Source of the DNA: Harmothoe impar
Lineage: Eukaryota > Annelida > Polychaeta > Phyllodocida > Polynoidae
Assembly (NCBI GenBank): GCA_947462335.1
Contig: OX381705.1
Coordinates: forward strand, 37,967,570-38,031,569
Direction: 5' to 3'
DNA: 64,000 bases
Shown here piece after piece: positions 1 to 12,081 of this stretch. A model generated the notes under the pieces. That model was not told where the DNA came from. It did not search any database and saw only the letters and a program-made list of their open reading frames with translations. The position numbers and the translations under genes were made by a program. Each line of letters opens with the position of its first letter. Within the stretch, counting starts at the first letter, position 1.

Positions 1-385
1 AGACGGCGCTACGGAGGAGTGCCACGTCGACACTGCTTGGTCCGCGCTCAGGGTATATAAGAGGCCGAGGTTGGCTACCTCACCAGTTAGTCCTAGGACG
101 AGCTCTGACCCGCACCTTTCGTACCTTCGCTTTGACAGGGGCACCTACACCCCTCCCACGTTATGGACTCTGCACCAGCCATGCTGGCACAGAGCTTAAC
201 TGTCCGGTATCGCTAATGCTTCGAACTATCGATAGAATCCTGTGTGTCTTCGAATGGTTGAAAGACCAAGTGAACCGAGTGAGAAACCTTCGTGTACTTT
301 TGAGGCTGTGATCGAATAAAGACCTGTTGCATTCAAACCGAATTTGGAACCTGTGTTCGTGTTGTACGCATATGAAACCCCTACA
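1..385 (+). mobile_element. LTR (solo or 3' LTR), left end outside the window
   Basis: The segment has the layout of a retrotransposon long terminal repeat. A TATA box (TATATAA, 54-60) would start transcription, AATAAA (315-320) would direct 3' processing, and the segment ends in CCTACA at 385, matching the TG...CA convention. No primer-binding site follows 385, so this is a solo LTR or the 3' LTR of an element lying upstream. Its orientation is opposite to the LTR at 3920-4354. Confidence 0.6.
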
Positions 386-1681
386 TTAGGATGAAATGTT
401 ATGGGATCTTGTATTCAGATATTGACCTCCATATTTCGAATCCTGATATTGCAAGCTTTCCAAAGGTGTATAACACTTGATTATTTTCCAGTTGGTTTTG
501 CTCATGGAAGGATATGGAAATATAGTCCAAAATTTAATCATTTTCACTTGTGTCCACTGGGCACAGCTGTCAAATATTTCTGTGTCCAGTGGAGTTTTTC
601 TGTGTCACGCGCACTGGACACAGCGACTTGTCGAGCCCCGAGCTTAGTGAAAAGGGGGCTCAGTGAAAAGGGGGCAAAAAGTTGACCCCTCTATGGCTGT
701 TTATAGGGCCTCCTCATACATAATCTAGGTGATGATCTTTGGGACTGTCCCTTTAACTTGCAAGCTAGATATGTTTCCTTGGGCTAAGTTAGCAGAAAAT
801 AAGAGTTTTCCCTGGACACCAGTGGAGGACTTTTTTAGAGGGAAAATAGGGGGCGTTTATCGGCTGAAAAATTTTGGTAAGAACTTTCTATTGCCCTTGA
901 CCCCCAATTATCGATAACCGTGCCCTTGTTGGTATGAACGATGCAAAAGGCCATACTATGGGAAAGTGGCACTTTAGCTTTCTCCTCAAATAATGTTATA
1001 GGTAATAGCGCATAGAACAGAGGGCGGTCATGTACAAAACATATTTTAAATATCTCTCTTTGCTTCTTTTTTTTTTTTTTTGTAAATGAGCTAAATATTT
1101 GATGAAGATTTTATGCCACTTATAACTACATCTTTTTCAATCATCAAAGTAGACCCCTTTAGAGGTGTCTTATCTCTGATCTCGTGGGAGATACGCTAAG
1201 GTCCAAGTTCCTGCTCCCAAGAATTGATTTTATTCTTGGTAAAACAAGGGGCATAATGTATACCTCATAACACTAGGATTCATAGATGAAAAATGGTTTC
1301 AAAACATGTCCCATTGACTTAGATGCCTCTACAGGTGTGAAGAGGGATCTATGCTTTGAAGTTTGACAGATTCCGCGCCAATATATATTAATCCAGACAA
1401 AATATGTGGTGGGGTACAGGTACTTGGCACTGACATCACTTATCCACCTACATCAATAATAAGGAAAATTTTAAAAATCTCTTGGGGGCTTCTTGTCAGA
1501 GTCTTGAAACTGTTGATCTCTATGCATGGGAAATATAATACACAAATGATATAGTTCAACACTTCTGGATGGAAGGCCTACTGTAGTCCCCTTAAGGAAA
1601 TTTTCTGGCGAATTCATTACCAATCTGGCTAATCAAAAATGATGCAAATTCGCCAGACTGGCGAACCCATACCATGTCCTA
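386..1681. other. Intergenic, no gene recognised
   Basis: AT-rich sequence with a poly-T run near 1067-1081. Open frames here are short (up to 94 codons) and show no domain, splice context or codon bias that I would trust. Confidence 0.5.
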
Positions 1682-3899
1682 GCGCTAACCCAGCGTGTAT
1701 ATCGATGGCCTTAAAAAGGTCATCCAACGACGTATCCGCCTTCCACGAGTCATACACAACGTGTTGTACGTCAGGATCCCTCAATCAGGAGATGAATTGA
1801 GAGAACAATTCCTTAGAGAATTTATAAGGCATCATGGATTCCCGAAGAAGGATGCACCTTTTTCAGGAGTTTCATCAATGCAAGACCGAATACCCTCGGA
1901 GCCTCGTTCTTGCCTTGCACCCGCTACTTAAAAGCGACCATCGGATCCGTCCGGGCGGAACCTCCGAACAGCACGGTGCATATCTCCACCAACTGCTTGA
2001 AAGTCCCATGGACCGCAATCCTCTTTCCGCTGTTCGACCGCCATCAGGCCATCTCCCAGTCGCAATCCCTTACAGATGTAAGGAATGGCTTCGTGCTGAT
2101 CCCAACCACTCAGGTTGATATCTTCCACCGTGGCTCCGAGCCAATCCTCCCACGAATTCCTCTGCCAGTACGGACTAGGCTCACTAGCTATCCGCATGGC
2201 TGCATTGGTCGATCCCCTAATTTTAGAGGTAATCGATAGGCATTTAGAAATGGCCGTCGACGCGTCCTGTTCTACACCCACATTGTGCAATCCTATCCCA
2301 GCTATAGCAGGGTTAGTATCGTACAGCTCCTGCAATTCTGAACTCAGAATTGACCTTCTCGGAGTCTTTTTCTGACTTTTTGGTCCGGCAGACGCCCCTG
2401 CCTTGGTCGCAGCCTTCTGTCGCTCCAAATACGCCTGATACGTACCATATGCAACTAGTTCCTTGGTCGGATCAATCCCCTGACTGAACCACCAATTCTT
2501 TTCCATATCTGTCATATACTGACACTGCTGTGATAGAGCATACAACAGTTGGTGCTCTGCCTTCTCCTTTTCAAGCTCCTTCGCTTGTCTTTCTACCTCT
2601 TGCTCCTGTTGAGCTTGTTCCAATTTGGCTTTTGCAGCCTCCCTGGCAGCCTTCAGTCCCTCTGCTCGGGCTTTCAGTACTGCGGCCTCCTGTTCGGCCA
2701 GCTCCTCCGCCATCGCAGCATTTTCACGCATACACTTCTTTTGTTGTTCTATGACAGCTTCCTGCTGTCGGAACACCTCCCGTCTTTCGTCCTCCAGGGC
2801 TTTCTGTTCCTGAAACATCTTTTCTGTTTGACAGGTTTGCCATTCGGCCAAGCTTATCGGAGTAAGATAAGTCTTGGCCGCTGCTTCCTGGATGGACGCC
2901 TTTTTCTGACGTTCAGCCTCCAACAGTTTCTCCTGTTTTTGCAACTTCTCTTGCTGGGTAGATACCCACTCAGACAAAGGACTCTGTCCATCCGAACCCC
3001 CAGCTCCGGATGCTATGGAGACTATTTCTTTTGGAATCGGACGGATGCCAGCCATACCCACCCTCGGAGAGTATACACTGGCCATTCCCCTACCCCGAGC
3101 TCGGCCCATCCTTCCGGGTCTGAGGGGCTTCCAACAAAAATGTCTGCATCGCAGTCTTCTTTGTTCTCAACACCTCACACTCAGCGCTTAAACTTTGGCG
3201 AGTTTCTTTCAGCGTGTCCGTATCCCCGACGAGGTCGGTACGTAGACCCTCCACCTCGTTTACCATTCTGTCCCTGGCTGCACAAATCTGATTCAGGTCC
3301 GTATTCGCGCTATTGAATTCGGACCGTATCTGATTTAGGTCCGTATTCGCGTTATTGAATATGGACCGGACCACGCTCAAACACTGCGTAAGTCTCTCGT
3401 TCTCCTCCAGCAAGGTTGATAGCCTCGCATCTTTCTCCTATATTTTGGAGTTTTGGTGACATATTGCACCCTCCAAAGCAATTAGTTTGTCGGACCATTC
3501 GGACGAATTTGATTGAATGGTGAGCAACTCCGTTTGGGCCAGTTGCAGGTGTTCCTGCACCCTGGCTTCCCTGTAGTCATCAAAGCGACCCTCCTCCGGA
3601 TTCCCATACATCGGAGGTGTAGGTGCCGCTGTACGTGATCCGCCAATGTTAAACATTGACAGGTTCATTTCCTCTAATGAACGACTCATTATCTCCAGAC
3701 CTCTCGGTCTTGGGGTTTCATCCCCTCCTGATAGTACGACTGTTCCTTGTAAAACATCCGCACTCCGCGTTTGGGTATCTGCCTCCTCTACGGCAAATGT
3801 CTCCTCCGGGGATGAAGCTTTTGCCTCATCGGGAGACCTCCGTACTCCGGCCAGAGTAAGAGGTCTGTGCTTTGCACAGGCTAACCTGCTTTTTCACTC
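1682..3899 (-). pseudogene. Decayed gag-like ORF of an LTR retrotransposon
   Basis: Minus-strand coding remnant directly downstream of the LTR at 3920-4354. The frame opens after a stop near 3900 and runs to a stop at 3438. It reopens in the same frame to 3090, shifts frame around 3100, continues as a 393-codon frame to 1928, then persists in other frames to about 1682. The 393-codon part has a long Glu/Gln/Lys/Ala-rich coiled coil (about residues 45-200), then a basic linker and a Trp-containing globular segment. This is the layout expected of a Gag-type structural protein, with no zinc knuckle seen. At least one stop and two or more frameshifts mark it as dead. No protease, RT or integrase follows, so the element is truncated. 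Assignment to Gag rests on position after the LTR and primer-binding site, not on a recognised domain. Confidence 0.55.
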
Positions 3900-3903
3900 A
3901 GAA

Positions 3904-3919
3904 CTGGTCACGGCACCAG
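3904..3919 (-). other. Primer-binding site after the LTR
   Basis: Read on the minus strand, CTGGTGCCGTGACCAG starts immediately after the LTR end (…ATTACA). TGGTGCCG-type sequences at this position are typical tRNA primer-binding sites of LTR retrotransposons. The tRNA was not identified. Confidence 0.5.
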
Positions 3920-4354
3920 TGTAATAAACGATCCTTTGTTCTTTATAATATTGTTAGAGTATTAAGTAAAGAACCAAAGTCAACACAGTTCGGAACAAGT
4001 GTTAAAGGTTGCGAATCACAGGTTTATTCAGTAACCTAGACAGGCAAAGCTATAGCGGTGCGAACTCCCTATAGAGTTTGGAGCGGGTCAGTAGGCTTGT
4101 AGCCGATACGATCGCAGGGCCTCTGTCCTAGCGTGGATCCAGAGTGACCGACGAGTCCTATCGGATGCTGGGTATATAGGCAGCCAGCCTGCGTGCGCAC
4201 ACACAGACCGGAAGCCTATAGCGACCTCTGTCCATACCCCAAGCCCGGGGCAGATGCTGCCACCTGCCGTCGGGCTGAAGGGTTCGGACCGAGTTCGCAA
4301 CACAGCATCCAACAGAACCCGTCATATAAACCCTGTATAACCCTAGCCCCTACA
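3920..4354 (-). mobile_element. 5' LTR of the gag remnant at 1682-3899
   Basis: On the minus strand the 435-bp block begins TGTAGGGG and ends ATTACA. It contains a TATA box (TATATA, about 4172-4178) and AATAAA (4023-4028), in the right order for U3-R-U5. The primer-binding site and gag-like frame follow on the same strand. No matching 3' LTR is in the window, so target duplications cannot be checked. Confidence 0.7.
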
Positions 4355-4483
4355 CTACTATATTCTCCCAAGAAATTGTGCATTTATATTGAAATTAGAC
4401 CTCATCCCTTGAAGGTGAGGACCATGTCTGCCTTGTCCATTGCATGGCCCAGCCCACAATGCCAATATTCTCAGCAGTACTAA

Positions 4484-4556
4484 CAAGAATTGCGGTTGTT
4501 GCCGCGTAAAAAAATGCCTCAGGCATTTTTATACGCGGCAACAACCGCAATTCTTG
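4484..4556. repeat. Near-perfect 73-nt hairpin
   Basis: CAAGAATTGCGGTTGTTGCC at the left is mirrored by its reverse complement at the right. The stem is about 34 bp, the loop about 3 nt, and mismatches are very few. It could be a minimal MITE or a cruciform-forming sequence. No transposon ends are otherwise recognised. Confidence 0.75.
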
Positions 4557-5429
4557 CATTTTAAGGAACATAATGTCTACATGGTTGGTATATTTGTAGG
4601 GGACCCATTCAAGACACCATATAAACAGGACGGGAGGATAACTGACAGATGTGACACAACAGGGGAAAACTTGCCATTACAGGGATTTAGTGTAATCAGG
4701 TGACAGCTAACCAGCATTCCCTTGTTGGTGTGGGAGACCAAGTCGTATTGCTATTTAGTATACACTCACAGACACATTGCCAAGGCGTCTTGTTATAATG
4801 TGATGCATGAGGGATAGTAGTTGCAATTAAAATTATGACTAATTTGTGATCTTTCTTATAAATTAGTGGAGTAAACTGCTATTGTATGCCAATCCCTTCT
4901 ATCCCTTCTAAAGGCTTGTGGATGTACCAAGTTGATTCTGTGTTGCATTCCACGGAAAACAGGAGTTAAAGTTCTACATGGTTTTGCAGACCCCCCGCCC
5001 CCCTTCTCTCCCTTTTACTACTACTAGTACAAATGTATATGTAACAGGATGCGTATGTGAGTGTCGAACCCCCCCCCCCCCCCGCTCAACATAACTTTCA
5101 CACTTAGCAGCCGTGTACATGGGGGTGGGAGGTGGGGGCGTCGCGCTATAGGCGTCTAGCTGGATGCATTATCAACCAATGAGATAATTCCCTGGCCTTC
5201 ACTGCGGAATTTTTAGGGTGCATTATGTAACAGCCTTTACCCATTGTGATTGCTGTATCAGAGCTTATCTCGCCGGTTACCAGATCAAGCAATGGATGCG
5301 CCCACAGGGCGACCAGACTGACCCCTATACAGCTATGTTGCATGTAGAGACTGTGTTTGCCCTTTTATAGCCGTGGACCATACCTGGTAATATACAGCCA
5401 CTAGGTGGCCATCAGTGCAGCAGCACTAA
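4557..5429. other. Intergenic, no gene recognised
   Basis: Contains a C-run at about 5070-5084. No supported gene or RNA. Confidence 0.5.
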
Positions 5430-6450
5430 TAGAACCATTGAATTCCTTTGGTAGATAAACAATTAGAATAGCTGTTGCTAGGCAACCAGCTGTCTTAGCA
5501 ACAAAATAATAGAACCATTGAATTCCTTGGGTCCATGTTAGGGGGGTAGGTACAATTATAATCAACCTCAGGAGCATGGAAATGGGTGTTGCTAGGCAGA
5601 TAAACAATAAGAATAGCTGTTGCTAGGCAACCAGCTGCCTTAGCAACAAACCAATAGAACCATTGAATTCCTTGGGTCCATGTTAGGGGGGGTAGGTACA
5701 ATTATAATCAACCTCAGGAGCATGGAAATGGGTGTTGCTAGGCAGATAAACAATTAGAATAGCTGTTGCTAGGCAACCAGCTGTCTTAGCAACAAACCAA
5801 TAGAACCATTAAATTTCTTGAGTCCATATTAGGGGGGGTAGGTACAACTATAATCAACCTCAGGAGCATGGAAATGGGTGTTGCTAGGCAGATAAACAAT
5901 TAGAATAGCTGTTCCTAGGCAACCAGCTGTCTTAGCAACAAACCAATAGAACCATTGAATTCCTTGGGTCCATATTAGGGGCGGTAGGTACAACTATAAT
6001 CAACCTCAGGAGCATGGAAATAGGTGTTGCTAGGCAGATAAACAATTAGAATAGCTGTTGCTAGGCAGCCAGCTGTCTTAGCAAGAAACCAATAGAATAA
6101 TTGAATTCCTTGGGTCCATGTTAGGGGGGGTAGGTACGATTTTAATCAACCTCAGGAGCATGAAAAAGGGTGTTGCTAGGCAGATAAACAATTAGAATAG
6201 CTGTTGCTAGGCAACCAGCTGTCTTAGCAACAAACAAATAGAACCATTGAATTCCTTGAGTCCATATTAGGGGGGGTAGGTATGATTATAATCAACCTCA
6301 GGAGCATCGAAATGGGTGTTGCTAGGCAGATAAACAATTAGAATAGCTGTTGCTAGGCAACCAGCTGTCTTAGCAACAAACCAATAGAACCATTGAATTC
6401 CTTGGGTCCATGTTAGGGGGTAAAGGTATGCTTATGGTCAACCTCAGGAT
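5430..6450. repeat. Tandem satellite, about 146-bp unit, about 7 copies, each with an X-box-like palindrome
   Basis: The marker AGAACCATTGAATTCC-like string recurs near 5511, 5656, 5802, 5948, 6093, 6240 and 6386, a spacing of 145-147 bp. Each unit carries GTTGCTAGGCAAC or a one-base variant (5474, 5619, 5765, 5911, 6057, 6203, 6349) and a second half-site GTTGCTAGGCAGATAAAC. The palindrome matches the known binding site type of RFX transcription factors. Related degenerate units lie near 13660-13740, 14050-14160 and 34040-34130, so the unit is also dispersed. Confidence 0.85.
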
Positions 6451-7228
6451 CGAAGGTTGATTAATATTAATTTTATCATTATATGCATAAATTTGTGTTG
6501 TGACACCTTAAAACAAAATGGCGGCACCCCTTAAAACAAAATGGCGGCACCCGTACTGACTTCCTGTCAAATGAAAACAATATAATGCCTCAACCTGGTA
6601 GTTCGCAAGCTCACCACCAGGGCCCCTCCGGGGCCTTTCGGCCTTAAAAAAGTAAAATGTGTGAATTAAATTTAAAAAATGCTTATTAAACATACGTCTT
6701 AACAGTTTAGAAAGAAGAAGAATGTATGTTTCCAACAAGGGAAGACATATAATAATGGACATAGCTTAACAGGTAAATTAATACAATACAACATGCCCCT
6801 TTTTAGCACTGTGACAGATAGGGAGTAGCCAAACAGGCCAGTCGTCGAACTGCCTAATTCATGGTTGGTAGCGTACGTTTGAATGATTTCTAAGTATAGC
6901 TATTTCCCTGATTAACTCATTACAGTGAGAGCTCCATAATACGACCACCCCGTTTTAGGAGAAACACGACGAATTGTTGAATCAGCCGGATTATTGAAGC
7001 ACATTTGTATGCTTATATATAAAACTGTCCCTGACAAAAGCCACCAGATAATACGTGACTCTTCCCAGAGCCCATGTAAAGTCCATTACTAAAATGAGCA
7101 CTCTATCTTCACGAGTTCTCTGCATAGGGATAGTGATGTATTGTGCACAACAAATAGCAACCAGATAAGCCTGTCACCAGCTGCATTATCACGTTACCAT
7201 CATGTGGGTTGTGTCGGCATGTATTCTA
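6451..7228. other. Intergenic, no gene recognised
   Basis: Includes a short GC hairpin near 6620-6650 (GGCCCCTCCGGGGCC with flanks) and a duplicated AAAACAAAATGGCGGCACCC near 6513-6552. No coding signal. Confidence 0.5.
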
Positions 7229-7230
7229 TA

Positions 7231-7958
7231 CACTGTAAAAAATATCCCGTAAAAATTATGGTGAATCACTGGTATCACTGAATGCCAACCTTTTCCCCTT
7301 TTTTTTTACGGTCACCGTATTTTGCTTTTCCCCGTAAATTTTACAGGCCTTAATTGGGTTTCCTGTTGTCTTTTTACAGTGATTCATCATTATTATACGA
7401 TGATTCTCTGCTATTCAATGATGATTACAATTGTTTCTGGATTCATTGATGTATATTTCATGATATCATCTTAATTCCAGGCCTGTAACATATTAGGCCT
7501 GAGAAGCATAGTTGAATGCCTCATAGCAATATACAATTAAAATCCATGAGCAAAAGGTACTCTAGGATTGTTACAAAGAAACTCTGACAACAGTCTCAAT
7601 ATGTACAATTCTAATTACCATGATATGGGTGTTTATACTATTTGTACTAGTGCCCAGGGTCTCAAAAAAGGAAATTATATATCTTTAACATGCCAAAGGC
7701 TTCAATTTGATTGTGTAATTAATGAGATAGGTGGATATCTTTATAATTTAACACAATTATGTATGTTTTTAGTTCATAGCTTCCACTAAAGTCTCTATCA
7801 AACAAAGCTGCCACCTGGTGGGCAAACTTTTAATGTGAGATTCACTGTAAATGAGAAAACATTGTTTCACTGTACTGGTTTACAAATCGCAATTATGGTG
7901 ATACACCGTCAAATTTAGCATTGATTCTCTGTAATTTCAACGGAAATTGTTTACAGTG
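7231..7958. mobile_element. Non-autonomous inverted-repeat element, TA target duplication
   Basis: The left end CACTGTAAAA and right end TTTACAGTG are inverted and flanked by TA on both sides (7229-7230, 7959-7960). The interior repeats short relatives of the terminus (CCGTAAA, TTTACGG, ACGGTCACC) and has no transposase frame. This is MITE architecture. TA duplication is shared by Tc1/mariner-like and several other families, so I assign no superfamily. Confidence 0.7.
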
Positions 7959-8744
7959 TATGTCAATGATGATAGTATTGTAGTAAGTTTTGATCTCAAG
8001 TAGGTAGATTGCAATAAAATTCATGATATGTAACCGGACCACATCTGCGTGAGGGGAAACACCTACACATATGAAACACTATGTAATAAAGTACACTACC
8101 TACTTATAACTCGATTTTTTTCTTTTTCAGAATGAACCTTATTCCATTTATTAATTTAGCTTTCCAGCTCACGTTTTTTTGCGGCCATCCTCCAGGTACA
8201 TTGATTATGGTTGATGTAGTTAACATACTCCGCCTGGGTGTGTTGAACAGCCTGAGGAGATTGACGTAGTTCATATAACCTCATCAGGAGGTTATGTGTA
8301 TAACCTCCTGAGGAGGTTATATTAACTAGGTCAAGTCTGGGAGGAGGTTTATGGGGATGGTTTCCATTTTAAAACCCTGCCCGTAGTGGATTCAAACCTA
8401 GGCTAGTAAATCCTACAATCTGATGAACTCTGCCCTAACAGGTAGGCCACAGAGGAACACCTGTGCATGGGAAAGATCTCATAAGAACTACTGGTTAAAA
8501 ATACTTGTCTATTGTTAGACTCATATAAGATATCATTGGCTAAAAATTGTTTAGGCTGTCAGGTATACACTCAGACCTCCTACTTCGGTTGCCATGTTAA
8601 GAGGTTTGCACAGGAATACATGTTGGAAATATTTAGAACTATTTTCACCATTTTATTGAGGCAATATTGCATTTATATAATGGGGGTTAGGATTTTCTGT
8701 ATTTGATACCATTTTTCCATTTTTCTTTTCCAAACTTGATAGAC
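7959..8744. other. Intergenic with one hairpin
   Basis: No gene recognised. At 8274-8321 the motif TATAACCTC…GAGGTTATA is arranged as an inverted, partly tandem palindrome. Confidence 0.5.
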
Positions 8745-8830
8745 GGTAATATAACATTTTCTAGTACTACTATGGGTAGAGGGTGGAGTTAATAAAACAT
8801 TTTGTTAAAAAATGTAACTTAGTAAAAATG

Positions 8831-8905
8831 TGCCTCTGTCAGGACCGTCACCGGCAACATTCAGACTACAAGTCAGCGGTGTTACCAACTGAGCTAGCGA
8901 GTCAG
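8831..8905 (-). repeat. tRNA-like pseudogene, SINE-type
   Basis: On the minus strand TAGCTCAGTTGGTAACAC is a good A box and D arm. The T-arm/B-box segment (GACGGTCCTGAC) is degenerate, so this is not a functional tRNA. Confidence 0.55.
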
Positions 8906-8992
8906 TCGGTTATCTGTATTTTGTATTATGCCTATAAATAAGATCAGTGTTGATTGTGGACCAGTGTGGGCTCAAACCCCACAATAGGGGCC

Positions 8993-9088
8993 TTTAGCAA
9001 ACCCGAGGTAGCTCATAAAATGAAGACATAGCAGTGCTGAAGGCATGGGCTGCGTCTGGGATTAATGAGCTATGTCAGGTTTGCTAAA
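8993..9088. repeat. Foldback insertion between tRNA-like repeats
   Basis: TTTAGCAAACCCGAGGTAGCTCAT at the left is answered by ATGAGCTATGTCAGGTTTGCTAAA inverted at the right. The result is a roughly 96-bp stem-loop, interpreted as a small MITE. Confidence 0.55.
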
Positions 9089-9228
9089 AGTCGCTTTTAT
9101 CCCATGAAATTTTCTTTTTGAAACCATGTAACTTTCTCGATTAAAGATGGTAATATAAATTTTTCTTGTACTATTATGGATAGAGGGTCAGTAAAACGTT
9201 TCATTAAAAAAGTAACTCAGTAAAAATG

Positions 9229-9304
9229 TGCCTCTGTCGGGACCGGAACCCACAACTTTCAGACTACAAAGTCAGGGGTGTTACCAACTGAGCTAGCAAG
9301 CCAG
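9229..9304 (-). repeat. tRNA-like pseudogene, SINE-type
   Basis: On the minus strand it carries the A box TAGCTCAGTTGGTAACAC, an anticodon-arm-like CTGACTTTGTAGTCTG and a B-box-like GGGTTCCGGTCCC. The acceptor ends do not pair well, which indicates a tRNA-derived repeat. Confidence 0.55.
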
Positions 9305-9715
9305 TTAGATCTATATTTTGTATTATGCCTATGAATGAGACCAGTGTTGAATGTGGACCAGTGTGGGTTCAAACCCCACATCATCTCATGGAACTGAATT
9401 TTGAAAGTAATGTAATTTTCTCATTTCAATGTGGACATATAAAATTTTCTTGCTCTACTATGGATGGAGGGCAGAGTATAAGTGAGAAAACCTCCTTGGA
9501 CCTATGGTATATGGTACATAAGCTCTTCGGCTGCACCTCAAGGTTATGTACCTCATTTCATGGTGGATAAGATGACCACTATGCTTAAATACTAGAAATC
9601 CTGTATCCCACGGGATACGTGTTCCCATGGCCTGTGACGTCATCATTTGACGTCATTATTATGGCCATTTCTAAGCAATTAAACATATTTTGAATAGTAA
9701 AAACCACTGAAATAA

Positions 9716-9878
9716 AGACAAAGGCCCATAGCCAGAGGACTTTCGGTATTGTTCCCCCTTGATGGGGCTGGGGCTGCATCCCACTCAGCCTGCGGCTTCG
9801 TAGGATATGGCCCCAGCCCCACCACGTGGGGGGGGGGGGGACGATACCAAAATATCCTCTGGCCATGGGCCTTTGTCT
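9716..9878. mobile_element. Hairpin MITE
   Basis: AGACAAAGGCCCATAGCCAG at the left is repeated inverted at the right end, followed inward by an inverted GGTAT(T/C)GT and GGGGCTGGGGC. The loop centre is CACTCAGCCTGCGGCTTCG. There is no ORF, and a G-run lies at about 9829-9840. Confidence 0.7.
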
Positions 9879-10596
9879 ATATATTCTACAGGTGCGTGGA
9901 GGTACGCATGTACAGTCTCCAAGAGACTATATGTTGAGAATCACATTGTGTACTCTGACTTAGATCTAGATTACATATGGATTTGACCAATTTCACTGAA
10001 AATACAGGCATTGTTTTAAATCTTAACCTAGTTATTTATTACACAAAATTGATGAATTTACATGATGACTGGTGAATAAAATTTCAATGACAAATCCCAG
10101 TTTGTGGAGAAGAAAAGACAGTCTTTCACCAAAAAATGGTTCTGTTACATACAAATGTGAACCTCTGCACTTCAATGTGGACGTCCACATGATATGGAAA
10201 TTGACGAGCAGAAACAGTTTCAGCCAATTCCGTATTATATGGACCTCCATATTATGTGGAGAAACAGCATTCTGTCCTGCCCTGCTTCCTTTCTCTCCTG
10301 GCTGTCAGTCTGCCTTCCACCTCTTCAGGGTAGCTTTTTCCCTCCTCCATTCTAGCAGAACTAGGCTTTTCATGTTTGTTTCGATTCCTACCACACGCTT
10401 GTACAAGCTTGAAATTTCTATTTTAGGTTGAAGATATTCTTAGGATTTTTGTAGATTTTTGTTGAGTGATCTTTTTAAATTGTGATGTTTTGAGTTAATT
10501 CATAACTCTTCTTCAGGCATAAGATCCTTAAATGAGAGCAACAGTGCTTCTGAGGTACCAAAAATGATCAATAATTGTATGGTTACCATGGTGATT
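9879..10596. other. Intergenic, no gene recognised
   Basis: Weak CCACAT/ATGTGG-type inverted motifs lie near 10150-10260. A 119-codon frame at 10072-10431 has no recognisable feature. Confidence 0.4.
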
Positions 10597-12010
10597 CTAT
10601 AACAACAAACTGATCACATTTTGAGTGATACATAGTAATAAATAGAACCTTATAAGGTTAAGTAGTCTTTCTTGGCAGCATCCATAACACGCCGTGTTGG
10701 TCATTTTCCGTTTACCGGTCCCCTGTTGGGTCCCCGCTTTCTCCTCCCTTTTTAGCGACGCCTCCACCGCCAAGGTGAGTCGGTCCATCCGGTCATAATT
10801 GGTACTCATCCACTCATTTACGGTGGCATCCATCGCTCGGACCTGAACCTGATGTTCACTGTCGCTCTCCAGGTATGCTTCATTACCGCCGCCTGCAAGT
10901 TCTTTGGACTAGACTGGTACACCCATTGCCTCAGTCGGGGATCCAGGCACATCAGAAATTGGTCCAATACAGTCAGATCTCTATAATCCGCCATCCAATC
11001 CGATCTCACCTACTGCCAGGTAAGGGGGTAGTCTTTGTTTATTACCATACAAATCTCCCTCTTTAAACTGCCACACTCACCATCCAACCAATTTCAAACA
11101 GCATGGCGGTTTATAGAGATCTGACTCAGGTGACTGTACCAATGTATCCATGGTTTTGGCGTCAGCCTCCGGGTACACCAGTCAGGTATACTTGATCAGC
11201 TCCTCCTGCAGCGCCTGCAGTTCCTCGTTGTCCTTGCTGGTACTTGTCCTCAAGAAAGCCTTATAGATCTCCTCTTGGTTGGCTGGTTCAAACCTCTCTA
11301 TCAAGGCTTGTCTCAGGTCCTTGTACCCTTCCCTTGTCGCTGGTTTCCGGCCTGTCAGCAACCGTCTGGCCGCTCCCGTCAGGCTCAACCCCAGAAACAT
11401 CCCCGATTCCTCTGCCAACCATAAATTCATCCGGATGCATAGATCGATAGATAGCTAAGCCACCCCAAAATGGACGGACCCGTCCCCACAGGCTGTCTCG
11501 TCCCGGTGCCCCTTTTGTCTTTCCGGTTTCACCATAGTCCCACCTTCTCCCTGGGCCCACCTCACCCGCTCTCCCATCGGACACCGGTGTTTCCTAGGTG
11601 ACCTTCTCCTCTCGCCCCTGTCACTGAATTCTCGGTCCTTTGTCTCTTCCCCCACTATTGGCTCCACATGTTGCAGGGTGCCCCTTCCCTCTGCCATTTC
11701 CTCCGACGATTGATCCCAGAATCTTCCCCTTGGTCCACGTTCCCCTTGATCCATCGGCCCCTCCCCCCCTCCTCCGGTTGCTGTCCCCAAACAGTGCTTC
11801 CAACCTGGTCTCTTCCTGTTACAGGTTGACCCCCCCTGTCTGATCCAGCTCCTCTGTTGCCGGTGCATCATGTGTCGTTGTTCCCTGGTCAGTGCCCCCT
11901 TCCACCGCTCGCCCCCATTCCATTGTCATGGACCATGTCTCCCTCCTTTCCCCGGCTCCCTCTCCGGTCACCATTTCTGGCAATTGTTTGCCTCCTTCGG
12001 CCATTCCTCC
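10597..12010 (-). pseudogene. Gag remnant of an LTR retrotransposon
   Basis: Downstream of the minus-strand LTR at 12082-12299. The N-terminal part (about 12004-11440) is Gly/Arg/Glu-rich and split over frames. An 82-codon frame (11430-11182) has a capsid-like helical segment, with ALIERFEP followed by a Gln/Glu-rich helix. A second frame (11009-10818) contains VLDQFLMCLDPRLRQWV, which resembles the C-terminal capsid helices of Gypsy-type Gag and SCAN domains. The frame at 10833-10597 continues with a charged helical tail. The insert at about 11010-11160 interrupts the protein. Stops and frame changes show it is inactive, and pol is absent. Confidence 0.6.
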
Positions 12011-12081
12011 ACCACTAATTCCAGTGACTATCCAACCTTGTAAGGCGTAGGCTTCATTAATCCTCCGTTAGCTGTCACCAA

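Larger units (their letters stand above)
8745..9480. repeat. Cluster of about three related tRNA-containing repeat units
   Basis: A segment with GGTAATATAA…TACTA(C/T)TATGG(G/A)TAGAGGG followed by GTAACT(T/C)AGTAAAAATGTGCCTCTGTC occurs near 8745-8960 and again near 9145-9380. A third, partial unit follows near 9400-9480. Each of the first two units carries a tRNA-like sequence on the minus strand. This is the look of a tRNA-derived SINE or of a segment duplicated in tandem. Confidence 0.55.

Noticed and set aside
2549..3316. 255-codon plus-strand frame, Leu/Phe-rich
   Set aside because: Antisense shadow of the coiled-coil gag remnant; Leu/Phe/Ser richness mirrors Glu/Lys/Gln codons on the other strand.
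8831..9304. Functional tRNA genes
   Set aside because: A boxes are good but acceptor stems and T arms do not pair, and the surrounding sequence is duplicated as a repeat.
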